From the NCBI GenBank assembly GCA_003611745.1, contig RAYF01000022.1:28463-92462 (forward strand): DNA of 64,000 bases, in the 5' to 3' direction. Origin of the DNA: a bacterium D16-36. Its GTDB lineage: Bacteria > Bacillota > Clostridia > Lachnospirales > Lachnospiraceae. The position numbers and the translations under genes are program-made. A model generated the notes under the pieces. It did not search any database and was not told where the DNA came from. It saw nothing but the letters and a program-made list of their open reading frames with translations. Positions 42,236-52,720 of this stretch are shown here, piece after piece (the first letter of the stretch is position 1; each line of letters starts with the position of its first letter).

Positions 42236-45200
42236 CTCTGGTGCAATACTTGGTTCTGGCTTAATTGTTGGCTCTTCACTTGGCGTCACTTCCGGCGTAT
42301 TGCTCGGGACAACCGTTGGCGTACCGGCTGGAGCCATTGTCTGTGACGGCCTTGCTGTAGTGCTTGGATAATATGTTGGAACAGATGCAGCCCCATTACC
42401 ATTACTTACTTTTTTGATTATTGTCTCATATGTCCCATTTCCGTCCGTATCTACTTTTACCCCTGTGGTATTTTTATCCAGTTCACAGATACACACCGTG
42501 CTATAATCTGTGCTAAAACTTGTCTTGATAGAATCCTCCCTGTGTTCCAGTTCTACATCAACATTTTTCAAGCTGTCGCCAGAAACAACATATCCCTCCT
42601 GAACCTTTTCCACAGATATCCCATCTGAACCAGTTCCGCTGACTTCCACAGTTGACCACTTGGTAGGATATTCCCCATCAAATGTCATGGATATCTCGTA
42701 TTTACCTACATCACCTGATGCCTCCACATACCCGTCTCTGTCAAAAATAATAGATTTTCCTGCTGAAATTTCCCCTTCCAGACAGCAGTCCCCATAATTA
42801 ATTGACAATGACATTTCCTTGCTGTCTTTCTGCGTCACCTTATACGCTGATTTTGCATCAAACAGATCATAGCCCGGAGTCCCTTCGGATTCCCCTGAAA
42901 GGATATAGGAATAACTTTCCTTGATATCATCCGAATCCGTGTCTTTCTCCACATATTTTCCATCTGACTTCTCCACCTTGGCAACGGAATAATCCTGTGA
43001 ATCAGAATCAGTATTAATATCAATACGCGCGGCATATCCTGGCGATGACTCCTTTGTCTGACCGTTTTCTAAGTATCCGCCTGCATTAATTTCCTTTACA
43101 TTTGCCCCAACATAATTGAACACAGCGCCTGCTTGTGATGTAATCGGGGCATCAGAATAAATTGGAATGATCCAGTCGTAGGTCGCTGTGTTGAAATAAA
43201 TATTAAAATCATCCCTATATGTCTTTGAAGAATTCGGATCGCATATTTTAATACAACCATCATAAGATGCGTTATTCCATGTGTAATTTCCATACTCGTA
43301 TCCATATGCCAGTATTGCATGGCCTCCCCATCCTTGTTTTTTAAACCCTACAAGAACCACAGGATTTGCATCAAGCAGGGAAATGATTTTTTTAATATTT
43401 TCCTCGTGCGGCTTATATGGTACCGTCCAATACTGCTGCTGAATAACATTTTTGACCTGAAACATCTGATAATATGTTATCAGAGAGTTAACATTACTGT
43501 CCCTTAAAGGAACACCTAATTGATATAAAGCCTCCGCCCCACTTTTGTAATCTGAATACGGAAGCAGGCCGGACATACTCAGCAAGCAGGTGGAAGACAT
43601 GCCATAACACGAACCTTTCCATATATCCCATATCCATCCTTCTTTCATATCAAAAATTGACTGATATTCTGAATTTGTCAAATTTTGCTTTAACTTATTC
43701 AGGTAAGTGTTATTTATTTGGTCAAAATATCTTGTTCTTGCAAAATAGCTATAATTGTTGTTAAAATTCCAATTATCCCTATTCCAAGTAAAGCTCTTTA
43801 GCGGCACAACCAGCGCAGTGATGGAAAAAGTTTTCGTAATACTGCCCGTATAATTCCCTTTTCCTGTTATAATCACTTTCGCCGTCCCGGCTGATATATT
43901 ATCAGAGTAGGAAATTGTATAATCCGTGCCTTTTTTCAGCACAGTCTCGCCATCCTTGACACTTACTGACGGTTCTTTCGCCGTTCCGTCGTACTCATAC
44001 GACTCTTTCTCCAGACTGGCGTTCGCACTGTCAATTGATTTTGGCTCTATGGTAAATGTCTTGGAAACTTTCCCCTCATAGTCCCCTATCCCTGTAATAT
44101 GCACCGTTGCTTTTCCGGCATTTATATTGCCAGAATAGGTGACTTTATAATCCTTTCCATTTTCCAGAGTGCTGCTGCCATCTTTTACCGTTACTTCAGG
44201 CTCTTTTGCTGTGCCATCATATGTATAAGATGTTTTCTTTAATGAAATATCGCATTCTGAAACATTCGGTTTAACCTCAACATAAGGAACTTCATTCTCC
44301 GTCCCATCACTGCAGACAGTTCCCGCATAGGAATAAAGTCTGGATGATGCCGTACCAGTCGATGCTGTAAGATCTAAATACAACGCCGGACGCACACCGC
44401 CGCTTCTTGACATATCAAAATTGCCATCTTTATAAATCCAGCCGGTATTCTCTACCTCTGACGCATAGAAACTCTGAAGTCCCGGCGAACGAATCCACCA
44501 TGCATTTTCTACTAAGGTATCTGCTTTTTTCGCCTTCCTAGCCTCGTCTTTTAAATTGGCTTCCTGAGAAAAGCCATATCCTTTCGCTGCATCCGTATAC
44601 ACTTCCGACTCCGATAACAAAAACACCTTATCTCTTGTATCCGCTCCACCCTCTGTGCCATAAGAAAGATTATCCTGATTCTCGACATCTGTTACCAGAA
44701 TCGCTGATTGGCCAGATGCATCGAATGCAGATTGTATAAAATTCTGCCCACTGTAATCCTGCTTCTGTTTATTAGCAGAAGCATCATATCCATTCAGCCA
44801 GCTCCGCATGGTGCTTTCTTCCCATGTTATATCTTGCTGTACTGTATGATAAGGCATGTCGTCCAATATCCTATCGGCCAACAAAAATGCTTTCGTACTG
44901 TCTACTGACAAAACCCTCCATTTAATCGGCTGATATTTGTAATAATGTATCGTCGACTTATTATAGTCCTTTTTTTCAATCCTCCGATATTTTCCCCCAT
45001 CCAATGTAATATCGCCGTTTTTATCCCATCCGGCGGCTGACTGCAGTTTCTGATATAATGCACTGTCTTTAATCAGATTGCCCTCCTTTGGCAAATCCTT
45101 ATCCGATAAATCATCCCCTGCTGGAACCACCTCCGCCTGCGGATAACTTCCAAACCACGCACAGTCCCATGTTACCCTCTGACCTGCCTCCATACTGCTG

Positions 45201-47455
45201 TCCTCTTCTATGCGTGGATTAGAAAATGGCGCATTATCAGAAGGTACTTTCTCGTTTACTGTGCCATCACTGCAGACCGTTCCGGCATACGACCAGACTT
45301 TGGCACCAGAATCTGATGGTGCAGTAAGATTCAGATTCAAAGCGGGACGCATACCCCCATGAAAGTAATCTTTAACAAAACTGAGATTGTCATAAAGCGA
45401 ACCATTGAAATATACATTCATTACCCTATAACTACTCTTACCCGGCGTACGCAGCCACCAATTGCAATTTCCTATGTAATTGCCCGAGTATTTACTCCAT
45501 GTTCCCAAAGCTTTTGCATATAAGCTTGATTTTATCCTTCGAGCTTCATCATATATATCCTTATCTGATACAAAACCATATTCTTTCGCAGTATCTGTAG
45601 AGACTTCCGACTCGGACAGCAAAAATATCTTATCTACTGTATCATTCCCGCCTTCTGTACCATCAGATATGTTATCTTTATTCTGTACATCTGTTTCTTT
45701 AATAGCCATCTGCTCTATTTTGCCAAAAGCAGCATCAATAAAATTATTATTACTATAATCTCTATTTTGCTTATTTGCGGATGCATCATAACCATTTAGC
45801 CAACTTCGCATGATGCTTCCTTCCCATGTAACAGATTCATACGGCATACGATACTGTTTATCATCCAATGCCCTATCAGCCACCAAAAATGCCTCAAAAC
45901 CATCCTTTGATAATACCCGCCACTTAATTGGCTGATATTTGAAATAATGATAATCCGTTTCATTCTCCCACTGATAAAAACCAGAATCATTAGATGCATC
46001 AGTTGCATCTTCTTTTTTAATCCGCCGATACTTCTCGCCGTCTAACTCCACATCTCCCTGTCTATCCCAGTCTGTGGCTGACTTAAGTTTCTGATACAAT
46101 TCATTATCCTGAATTAAATCCCCTTCTTGCAGAAATTCCTTACCCAATGCTGTATATTCCTCACTAGCTGGTACTACCTCCGCCTGTGGGTAACTTCCAA
46201 ACCACACACAGTCCCATGTTACCTTCTGCCCGGCTTTCATACTACTGTCCGGCACAATACGTGGATTGGAAAGGGAATCCTCTGTTTTTTCAGGAGGTTT
46301 CTTTTCATCCATTGTACCATCACTGCAGACCGTTCCGGCATAGGAGCAGACTTTAGAAGATACCGTCAGATTTAGCGCAGGGCATATGCCTTGCATACAA
46401 CTATTGACTGCTTCTGTCCCCTCCGACCAGCCTGCAGAACCCACCTGTGCAGCAGTAATGCCATTATAACCCGGAGAGCGCAGCCACCACCAAGAATCAC
46501 CATAATCATTCCCATAAACCCCTATCGCTTTTGCATAAAGGGTTGATTTAACCCGGCGAGCCTCATCTTCCACTGTGCCATCTGAAACAAAACCAAATTC
46601 TTTCGCATCATCTGTATACACCTCAGACTGTGACAAAAGAAATATCTTGTCCGAAGTATTATTTCCACCACCGGTACCATGATACAGATTCGCTTTATTT
46701 TCTATATTAGTATTTTTAATAGCAAGACGATCGTCCATACTAAATGCTACATCTATAAAACCTCTTTTACTGTAATCATTCTTCTGCTTATTTATATCTG
46801 CCCCATACCCATTCAGCCAGCTTCTTATAGTGCTATTTTCCCATGTTACATCTTCTGAAACTATATGGTACTGCTTATCATCCAGTACTTTATCTGCTAA
46901 CAAAAATACTTCTGCACCATTAACTGACAACACTTTCCATTTCATTGGCAAATATTTGAAATAATGGTATTTTATTTCCTTCCCCCACTGATAATACCGA
47001 GTGGAATCAGACTCACCTATATCAAAGCACATTACATCTTCCCGTGTAATCCTTCGGTATTTCTCACCGTCTACAGTGATATCCCCCTGTTCATCCCAGC
47101 CTGTTGCTGACTTTAGTTTTTGATACAATTTATCATCCGAAACTACTTCTCCTTCTGCTAATAACTCCTTCTCTACTGCCGTATACTTTTCACTTGCCGG
47201 AACCACCTCTGCCTGTGGGTAACTCCCAAACCACACACAGTCCCAAGTCACCTTCTGCCCTGCTTCCATACTGCCGTCCGGTACGATACGTGGACTTGCA
47301 AGACTGTCCAGACCACTTTCCTGCTCAGAAGCTTCTTTTTCTGCACCACTTTTCTGTTTCGCTGATGCTGTTGTAAACCCGGATGGCAAAATATTTCCAA
47401 CAATCATTGCAAATACCAGCATCCAGACAATCCCTTTTCTTCTTATCTGCTTCAT
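41720..47455 (-). CDS. Giant secreted protein: three DUF6273 domains, Ig-like repeats, papain-like domain, LRR_5 cassette
   Basis: A 1911-residue exported protein. ATG 47455 has AAGGAG upstream, and a signal peptide follows (about 8-32). Three long repeats (about 55-385, 395-735, 750-1045) each hold V-T-W-D-C-x-W-F-G-S-Y-P-Q-A-E-V-V-P, K-W-R-V-L-S, and W-W-L-R-S/T-P-G, the DUF6273 pattern. Two Ig-like (MBG-type) repeats come next (about 1060-1225: Y-T-Y-D-G-T-A-K-E-P). A papain-like domain follows, with Cys in G-S-C-Y-G-M near 1282 and His in G-G-H-A-I-L near 1378. After beta-rich sequence come a T/P/S linker (about 1685-1745) and the LRR_5 cassette to the end (P-V-K-L-V-L). It probably heads the Dlt-like operon. 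Confidence 0.85.
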   Translation of the reverse strand: MKQIRRKGIVWMLVFAMIVGNILPSGFTTASAKQKSGAEKEASEQESGLDSLASPRIVPDGSMEAGQKVTWDCVWFGSYPQAEVVPASEKYTAVEKELLAEGEVVSDDKLYQKLKSATGWDEQGDITVDGEKYRRITREDVMCFDIGESDSTRYYQWGKEIKYHYFKYLPMKWKVLSVNGAEVFLLADKVLDDKQYHIVSEDVTWENSTIRSWLNGYGADINKQKNDYSKRGFIDVAFSMDDRLAIKNTNIENKANLYHGTGGGNNTSDKIFLLSQSEVYTDDAKEFGFVSDGTVEDEARRVKSTLYAKAIGVYGNDYGDSWWWLRSPGYNGITAAQVGSAGWSEGTEAVNSCMQGICPALNLTVSSKVCSYAGTVCSDGTMDEKKPPEKTEDSLSNPRIVPDSSMKAGQKVTWDCVWFGSYPQAEVVPASEEYTALGKEFLQEGDLIQDNELYQKLKSATDWDRQGDVELDGEKYRRIKKEDATDASNDSGFYQWENETDYHYFKYQPIKWRVLSKDGFEAFLVADRALDDKQYRMPYESVTWEGSIMRSWLNGYDASANKQNRDYSNNNFIDAAFGKIEQMAIKETDVQNKDNISDGTEGGNDTVDKIFLLSESEVSTDTAKEYGFVSDKDIYDEARRIKSSLYAKALGTWSKYSGNYIGNCNWWLRTPGKSSYRVMNVYFNGSLYDNLSFVKDYFHGGMRPALNLNLTAPSDSGAKVWSYAGTVCSDGTVNEKVPSDNAPFSNPRIEEDSSMEAGQRVTWDCAWFGSYPQAEVVPAGDDLSDKDLPKEGNLIKDSALYQKLQSAAGWDKNGDITLDGGKYRRIEKKDYNKSTIHYYKYQPIKWRVLSVDSTKAFLLADRILDDMPYHTVQQDITWEESTMRSWLNGYDASANKQKQDYSGQNFIQSAFDASGQSAILVTDVENQDNLSYGTEGGADTRDKVFLLSESEVYTDAAKGYGFSQEANLKDEARKAKKADTLVENAWWIRSPGLQSFYASEVENTGWIYKDGNFDMSRSGGVRPALYLDLTASTGTASSRLYSYAGTVCSDGTENEVPYVEVKPNVSECDISLKKTSYTYDGTAKEPEVTVKDGSSTLENGKDYKVTYSGNINAGKATVHITGIGDYEGKVSKTFTIEPKSIDSANASLEKESYEYDGTAKEPSVSVKDGETVLKKGTDYTISYSDNISAGTAKVIITGKGNYTGSITKTFSITALVVPLKSFTWNRDNWNFNNNYSYFARTRYFDQINNTYLNKLKQNLTNSEYQSIFDMKEGWIWDIWKGSCYGMSSTCLLSMSGLLPYSDYKSGAEALYQLGVPLRDSNVNSLITYYQMFQVKNVIQQQYWTVPYKPHEENIKKIISLLDANPVVLVGFKKQGWGGHAILAYGYEYGNYTWNNASYDGCIKICDPNSSKTYRDDFNIYFNTATYDWIIPIYSDAPITSQAGAVFNYVGANVKEINAGGYLENGQTKESSPGYAARIDINTDSDSQDYSVAKVEKSDGKYVEKDTDSDDIKESYSYILSGESEGTPGYDLFDAKSAYKVTQKDSKEMSLSINYGDCCLEGEISAGKSIIFDRDGYVEASGDVGKYEISMTFDGEYPTKWSTVEVSGTGSDGISVEKVQEGYVVSGDSLKNVDVELEHREDSIKTSFSTDYSTVCICELDKNTTGVKVDTDGNGTYETIIKKVSNGNGAASVPTYYPSTTARPSQTMAPAGTPTVVPSNTPEVTPSEEPTIKPEPSIAPEPSSTPKADNKKKPAKSLKKGAMVSDSKTKAVYKVTGTGKNKTVEYVRSTKKNASKITVPAKVKLKGQNYKVTSIAKNAFKNNKKLSYVIIGKNVKKIGKKAFYGCKKLRYIYVKSKKLVAKNIGKQAFGNGYPSPRVKSAKSVWRRYARILPAKGLSKRAVYIINPVKLVL

Positions 47456-47542
47456 TTGCCTTTCTCCTTCCACATTATAAACTTCTAAAATATTAGTTTT
47501 TTCTATTGCACATACATGATGCCAATGCCAAAAGCAGATAGC

Positions 47543-47593
47543 AATAAGGCTGCCACTTTAACAATTCAAAAATCGCAAAAGAACAGCCTTATT
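47543..47593. terminator. Possible hairpin between giant genes
   Basis: AATAAGGCTG (47543-47552) and CAGCCTTATT (47584-47593) are perfect inverse arms, in the 220-bp gap between the stop at 47676 and the start at 47455. The T run is on the plus-strand side, so its role for the minus genes is unclear. Confidence 0.4.
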
Positions 47594-47675
47594 TTTACTC
47601 TTCTGCCACAACAAACCTACACAAACTTTTGCTCAGGAACTATAAATGAATTAATCATCAGTCCCTTACCGTTAC

Positions 47676-48290
47676 TTATATCACCAGCTTCACCGGATCA
47701 ATAATAAATAATGCTTTTCTTGATATACCGCTTTTTAAGAAAATACGTGAATATTTTCTCCATATTTTTTTATCTGTCTTTACCCTTGGCAAGCGGTAAC
47801 CGCCGCTGAATGCATTTTTCCCTATACTTTTCGGTGTCAGCTTATTTGTCTTTACCATGATGAAACGCAAATTTCTGCACTGGTAAAATGCTTTTGCGCC
47901 AATCTTTTTCACTTTAGACGGAATGGTAACCATCGTCAGATCACTGCAGCCACGGAATGCGTTGGCCCCAATGGCAGCCACATTTTTACCAAGCGTCACC
48001 TTCTTAAGCTTTTTACATCCATCGAATGCACTTTTTCCAACTTTTTTAACATTCCCGCCGATGGAAACATTTTTCAATTTCTTATTGCCCTTAAATGCAT
48101 TTTTTCCTATGGACGTTACCTTAAAGGTATTTCCCTGCAGCCTTACTGTAGTTGGAATAATAGCATTCTTCCTGTTTTTCTGTGTACCCCTTATGTATTC
48201 CACCGCTTTGTTGCTCCCCACGCCTGTTACCTGATACACTGCCTTCGTTTTCTTGTCCCTGACCTTAGAGCCTTTCTTTAACTTCCCGGA
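47676..48290 (-). repeat. C-terminal LRR_5 cassette, copy B (diverged)
   Basis: It has the same layout as copies A, C and D (K-K-G-S-K-V-R-D-K-K-T-K-A-V-Y-Q-V-T-G, then LRR_5 strands, ending D-P-V-K-L-V-I), but with extra LRR units and lower identity, so it is an older paralog. Confidence 0.7.
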
Positions 48291-51200
48291 AGTATCCGTA
48301 TTCCCCGGCTCCGGTGTATAGGATGGCTCTTCGCTTGGCTCCGGTGTTACTGTCGGCAATGGTGTCGTTACCGGCTCTTCGCTTGGCGTTACTGACGGTT
48401 CATTACTTGGATCTGCCGTCGGCAAAACAGATGGGCTTACTGACGGCTTCGGCGTTGCTGACGGGGAAGAAGTTGGGATGATTACCGGTTTGAATGGTAT
48501 ATATGGATCATCCGGAACTGTTGTCGGTTTTGGAGTCGGCGTTTCTTCCCCCGCAAATGCGAAGAAATGGACCGTATAGGATACATCCCCCTGCTCCAGC
48601 CCGGTAATCTCTACTTTAAATTCCTCTCCTGCGCTGTATCCATCAATCCCACTATCCGGCCGGAATATGATACAGCCCTCCTGCCCATACCCATCATTGT
48701 TTACATAAAAGTCGCCATCGGCAGACGCTTTTGAAAAACTCCATTTTTTCCCATCCTTTTTTCTGGTAAGGGCTACCTGCACCTTTGACTCATCCACGCT
48801 GTACCCCATAGAAATTGACCATGGGTACTCCTTATCAAAATACTCCACAGGCATATTCTGTGCCGGCCACATTACCCCATACTCCTGCGCCCCGCTATTG
48901 CTCCTGTCAAAAGTATACATCGCACTATATGTACCGTTTTGTCCGCTGACTGCGCCAAACCCGGTCTTTCCCATAGAAGGGTTCAATATCCATCGCCTGT
49001 GCCCCACCATAGGTATGTTTCCATCGCTGCCATCCTTCATCCAGCCGGAAACAATCGCATCATTCAGGCTGCGGCCAGCCCACGACGCCCAAGAAATGTT
49101 TGAAGAAGACGCGCCTTCCTTCGCCAGGGCATACATATCGTCCGGCATCTCGGCAGGCTGCACCGGAAAATGGGACAAATCATTGTTTGCATAATTAGAC
49201 AGCGCAGCCGCCTGCGCCAGCTCATTATAAGAATCCGACAGTTCCACCCCATCCGGAATCCCCGCAATATACCTTATCTGGTTTAACATATCTGCCGCAG
49301 ACTTTAACGTTTTATCCGATAATTTCCCTAATGCATACGGCTCTGCAGTAACCGGATTCTCCGCAAAGGTTAAGGCATCTTTTAATGACACCCCGCTCTT
49401 TTTGGCATAGTCGCGAATTTCCTTTTGCGTGCGGTATGCTACGTTCACCCCGACTGCCTTGTCGGGCTGCTCCTGTTCCAATCCCCTTATGTCTTTACCA
49501 TATACTGTTATTTTATGTTCCTTTTCATCCTGATATATATACCCCTTGCCATAAAATAGCACCCTGTCCGAATCATCAAGTAACAGCGTCCTTTCCTGCC
49601 CATTTACGCCAAAATTTATCCCTAAAAATCCATTTGCAAAGCGAAAAACATTTTCCCATTCACCACCAGCAATATCTTCTTCTACACCATCGCTAACAAA
49701 TATATTATCCGGTAAACTATAAACATTCTTCCCTGTAAAACTATTTATTACAGCCGGCTTAAATTCAGACGATTTGTCTTCACTTGCAACAATACAATAT
49801 TCACGGTCTCCATCATCAACGTCTGCACTATTATTTAAAAAAACTATACGGTTTGCTATAGGATGACAAGATAAATCATATAGCACCCCATCCTGAATTA
49901 TATAATCTCCTGCAAATCGGATAGGCCTCCTGCCTGATAACCCTTGATCCTTCCCCTCAATATCAAGAATACCATAGCCACTATCATCACTGTATTGCAC
50001 AAAGCATTTATCACCTGCTGCATGAATGGACTCCAAATTGCCCCCATTAATTGGCACATTCTTTGCTGTTACACCAAGTGTCTCTTTATCAATTATAATA
50101 ATAACTACAGATTTTTCTTTCCCCTTCGTCAAATATACTTTATCTGCTGTTCTTATTTCATCCATAACACCAGCACCTTCTGCTTCCATGATATTTTGCG
50201 CTGTGGCTTTGTCTATTCTAGATAATGATGTTAATTCTCCCTCTCTCGTATTTAAACACAAATAGAAACCATTAACTTCAATAACATGTAATCCAGTAAA
50301 AGGTTCCGACAATAACCTGCCGATTACAGAACCTTCTGACAGATTCCCTGAAATTCCCAACTCACGATATCCTTTCTGGCAATATTTATCGTCGTCCAGA
50401 AATGCTACTTTTTTATGCTCATTGCACCATAGAAATAAAAGATGTTCATATTCATCTTCATCATCCAAAACCATCTCTTTTATTTTTATTTGTTCAAATT
50501 CTTCGGCACTGCAGTCTAAATGACCCACAAAATCATCTTCTGCAATTCCCCAACGGTAAATATCTATGCCGGCATCGGCATTCTCCACAAAATAATATTC
50601 CCCCCTGTCATATATAGCGACAATATGATTACCCTCATACGCTTTTCCTTTAAAATAATCAACCCAATAATCGTGACGTGTCTCTTGAAACGATCCATTA
50701 ATTAATCTTACTTCAACATATCTCCCAAGGGTATGTTCGCCATTTTTTTCAAAATACAACTGATGTGCCTCTGTATGGTCATTATCACTTTTCTTATTTT
50801 GATTGGAATTAGATACGTCCTTTATATAAAGATATGTCAATCCATCACTCTCATCTATTTTACATAATGGCACAATTTTTTGATCATACTGCGCCAAATA
50901 ACATAACTCCCCATCATTTGTCAAAAGAACCAGACATTCATAATCATTAGTTATTCCATTTCCATATTCTTTGTCCTGCCCAAAACTTCTGCCAGCCAGT
51001 AAACGCTTTCTATCTTCATTATAAATTAACACATATATTAATTTGCCTTTACTCTTATTTCCTGTATCTTCATATTCTGCGGAAAGAATGACCCAGTAAT
51101 ACCAATTAGGCTGGTAGGAGTCACCTGGTTCTTGAATTTCATACGATGATTTGATATTTGATAATTCCACACCATTTTTCTCAAAAAAGACAGTTACCTC

Positions 51201-52157
51201 CTTCTCGTCTTCCGTGCCCTGCTCTGCTAACCATTGCTTACTTTGTTCTAATTTTTTTTCGTACTCTTCATCTTCTTTTTTGTACTGTTCTTTATTCCAT
51301 TCAACTTCATCCACCCAATCTAATAATTCGGTTCCGTCATATGCAATGTACTTTAGGTAATTTTTCGATTCGCCGTCGTCCTCTTCATCCTCCTTGATAC
51401 TTATACCAATGCATACGCATTCTTTGCCTTCATATTTATCAAAATACGCACTGACATAGTCTATTATTTTTCTATCATATTTTTCCCGCCAAATAACTTC
51501 ATGCTCAAAGACAACTACCATTTCCTTCTCATTATGTGCACAAAATACTGTTTGATCTTTCCCATTATAATGACAGTCAATATCGTCATATTGGCATGGT
51601 ACCAACTCTTCTAATTCAAAATTCCATATACCTTTTTTTTCATCTTTCGTTTCCAGCTCCAGCCATTTATCATATGTATCAATTTCTATACTATCAAATT
51701 GGGGTTCAACAACTGTTTCCCCTGTACAAGACATTATGCCCCAATACCGTGTCGCATCTTCTTCTCCATCCTCATCCTTTACTATTACATCTTTATACGC
51801 AATAATGGCTGGTTTTCCCTTGATAATTAAATCTTCTGAATTATCACTATGCCACTCTTCTTTAACGCCATCAAACGCTGTATTCGTATGGCATTGAAAA
51901 CCTTCATCAAGAACTGCGACCTTACCATCCTTATATCCATAATAATATCTCTTTCCCTCTGCATCACTGCTAGAACAAGCGCAAATCTTATCCAACGGTA
52001 TATCTGAGTTGACAGAAAATTCCCACTCTTCTTTCGCTTTGGACACAATATTCTTCCCTTTGGCTGCTGCCATATCTCCACTGTATGGCAGTACACTGCT
52101 TATCAGCATAGCAAAGACCAAGAAAATACTAATTATTCCAAGTTTCTTCTTTTTCAT
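47676..52157 (-). CDS. Giant secreted protein: WG/KWG-like repeats, CAP (SCP/PR1) domain, LRR_5 cassette
   Basis: A 1493-residue exported protein with a signal peptide (about 6-30). Residues about 40-920 hold many strands with pairs such as Y-W-G-I-M and K-K-G-I-W-N, like WG-repeat or propeller proteins, with an acidic coiled part near 290-320. A CAP domain follows (about 935-1195): L-N-Q-I-R near 965, A-A-A-L-S-N near 990, L-S-H-F-P near 1000, and G-H-R-R-W-I-L-N-P near 1055. A P/T/S linker (about 1200-1285) leads to an LRR_5 block with more repeats than its paralogs, ending D-P-V-K-L-V-I. CAP domains of bacteria have various roles, so activity is uncertain. The gene lies upstream of the giant gene at 47455 in the same direction. 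Confidence 0.82.
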   Translation of the reverse strand: MKKKKLGIISIFLVFAMLISSVLPYSGDMAAAKGKNIVSKAKEEWEFSVNSDIPLDKICACSSSDAEGKRYYYGYKDGKVAVLDEGFQCHTNTAFDGVKEEWHSDNSEDLIIKGKPAIIAYKDVIVKDEDGEEDATRYWGIMSCTGETVVEPQFDSIEIDTYDKWLELETKDEKKGIWNFELEELVPCQYDDIDCHYNGKDQTVFCAHNEKEMVVVFEHEVIWREKYDRKIIDYVSAYFDKYEGKECVCIGISIKEDEEDDGESKNYLKYIAYDGTELLDWVDEVEWNKEQYKKEDEEYEKKLEQSKQWLAEQGTEDEKEVTVFFEKNGVELSNIKSSYEIQEPGDSYQPNWYYWVILSAEYEDTGNKSKGKLIYVLIYNEDRKRLLAGRSFGQDKEYGNGITNDYECLVLLTNDGELCYLAQYDQKIVPLCKIDESDGLTYLYIKDVSNSNQNKKSDNDHTEAHQLYFEKNGEHTLGRYVEVRLINGSFQETRHDYWVDYFKGKAYEGNHIVAIYDRGEYYFVENADAGIDIYRWGIAEDDFVGHLDCSAEEFEQIKIKEMVLDDEDEYEHLLFLWCNEHKKVAFLDDDKYCQKGYRELGISGNLSEGSVIGRLLSEPFTGLHVIEVNGFYLCLNTREGELTSLSRIDKATAQNIMEAEGAGVMDEIRTADKVYLTKGKEKSVVIIIIDKETLGVTAKNVPINGGNLESIHAAGDKCFVQYSDDSGYGILDIEGKDQGLSGRRPIRFAGDYIIQDGVLYDLSCHPIANRIVFLNNSADVDDGDREYCIVASEDKSSEFKPAVINSFTGKNVYSLPDNIFVSDGVEEDIAGGEWENVFRFANGFLGINFGVNGQERTLLLDDSDRVLFYGKGYIYQDEKEHKITVYGKDIRGLEQEQPDKAVGVNVAYRTQKEIRDYAKKSGVSLKDALTFAENPVTAEPYALGKLSDKTLKSAADMLNQIRYIAGIPDGVELSDSYNELAQAAALSNYANNDLSHFPVQPAEMPDDMYALAKEGASSSNISWASWAGRSLNDAIVSGWMKDGSDGNIPMVGHRRWILNPSMGKTGFGAVSGQNGTYSAMYTFDRSNSGAQEYGVMWPAQNMPVEYFDKEYPWSISMGYSVDESKVQVALTRKKDGKKWSFSKASADGDFYVNNDGYGQEGCIIFRPDSGIDGYSAGEEFKVEITGLEQGDVSYTVHFFAFAGEETPTPKPTTVPDDPYIPFKPVIIPTSSPSATPKPSVSPSVLPTADPSNEPSVTPSEEPVTTPLPTVTPEPSEEPSYTPEPGNTDTSGKLKKGSKVRDKKTKAVYQVTGVGSNKAVEYIRGTQKNRKNAIIPTTVRLQGNTFKVTSIGKNAFKGNKKLKNVSIGGNVKKVGKSAFDGCKKLKKVTLGKNVAAIGANAFRGCSDLTMVTIPSKVKKIGAKAFYQCRNLRFIMVKTNKLTPKSIGKNAFSGGYRLPRVKTDKKIWRKYSRIFLKSGISRKALFIIDPVKLVI

Positions 52158-52233
52158 AACACCATTATCTCCTCTCTAAATCGTTACTATTTCTTCACAG
52201 CGAACATTCTATAATCACATCAATATTTTGCAA

Positions 52234-52720
52234 TTACAGCACCAGTTTCACTGGATTAATAATATACACCGCCCTCTTTGACAATCCCCTCGCCGGAAGG
52301 ACATGTGCATACCTCCTCCAGACACTTTTCGCCGATTTTACCCTTGGGGATGCATAACCATTGCCAAATGCCTGCTTTCCTATATTTTTTGCTTCCAGAT
52401 TCTTTGGCTTCACATAAATATAACGCAGTTTTTTACAGCCATAGAATGCTTTCTCCCCAATTTTCTTAACATTTTTGCCAATTGATACATAACTCAGCTT
52501 TTTGTAATTTTTCAAAGCATTCTTTGCAATCGCTGTTATTTTATAATTCTGCCCCTCAAGCTTTACTTTTGCCGGAATGGTAATCTTGGAAACATTTTTC
52601 TTGGTGCTTCTGACATATTCCACCGTTTTGCTCTTTCCTGTCCCTGTTATCTTGTACACTGCCTTGGTCTTTTTGTCTGTAACCTTATAACCTTTCCGCA
52701 CCTTTTTAACAGAATTGGTT
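52234..52720 (-). repeat. C-terminal LRR_5 cassette, copy C
   Basis: Nearly identical in DNA to copy A at 41720 (for example the stretch around ATAATATACACCGCCCTCTT at both 3' ends), while upstream coding parts are unrelated. Confidence 0.8.
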
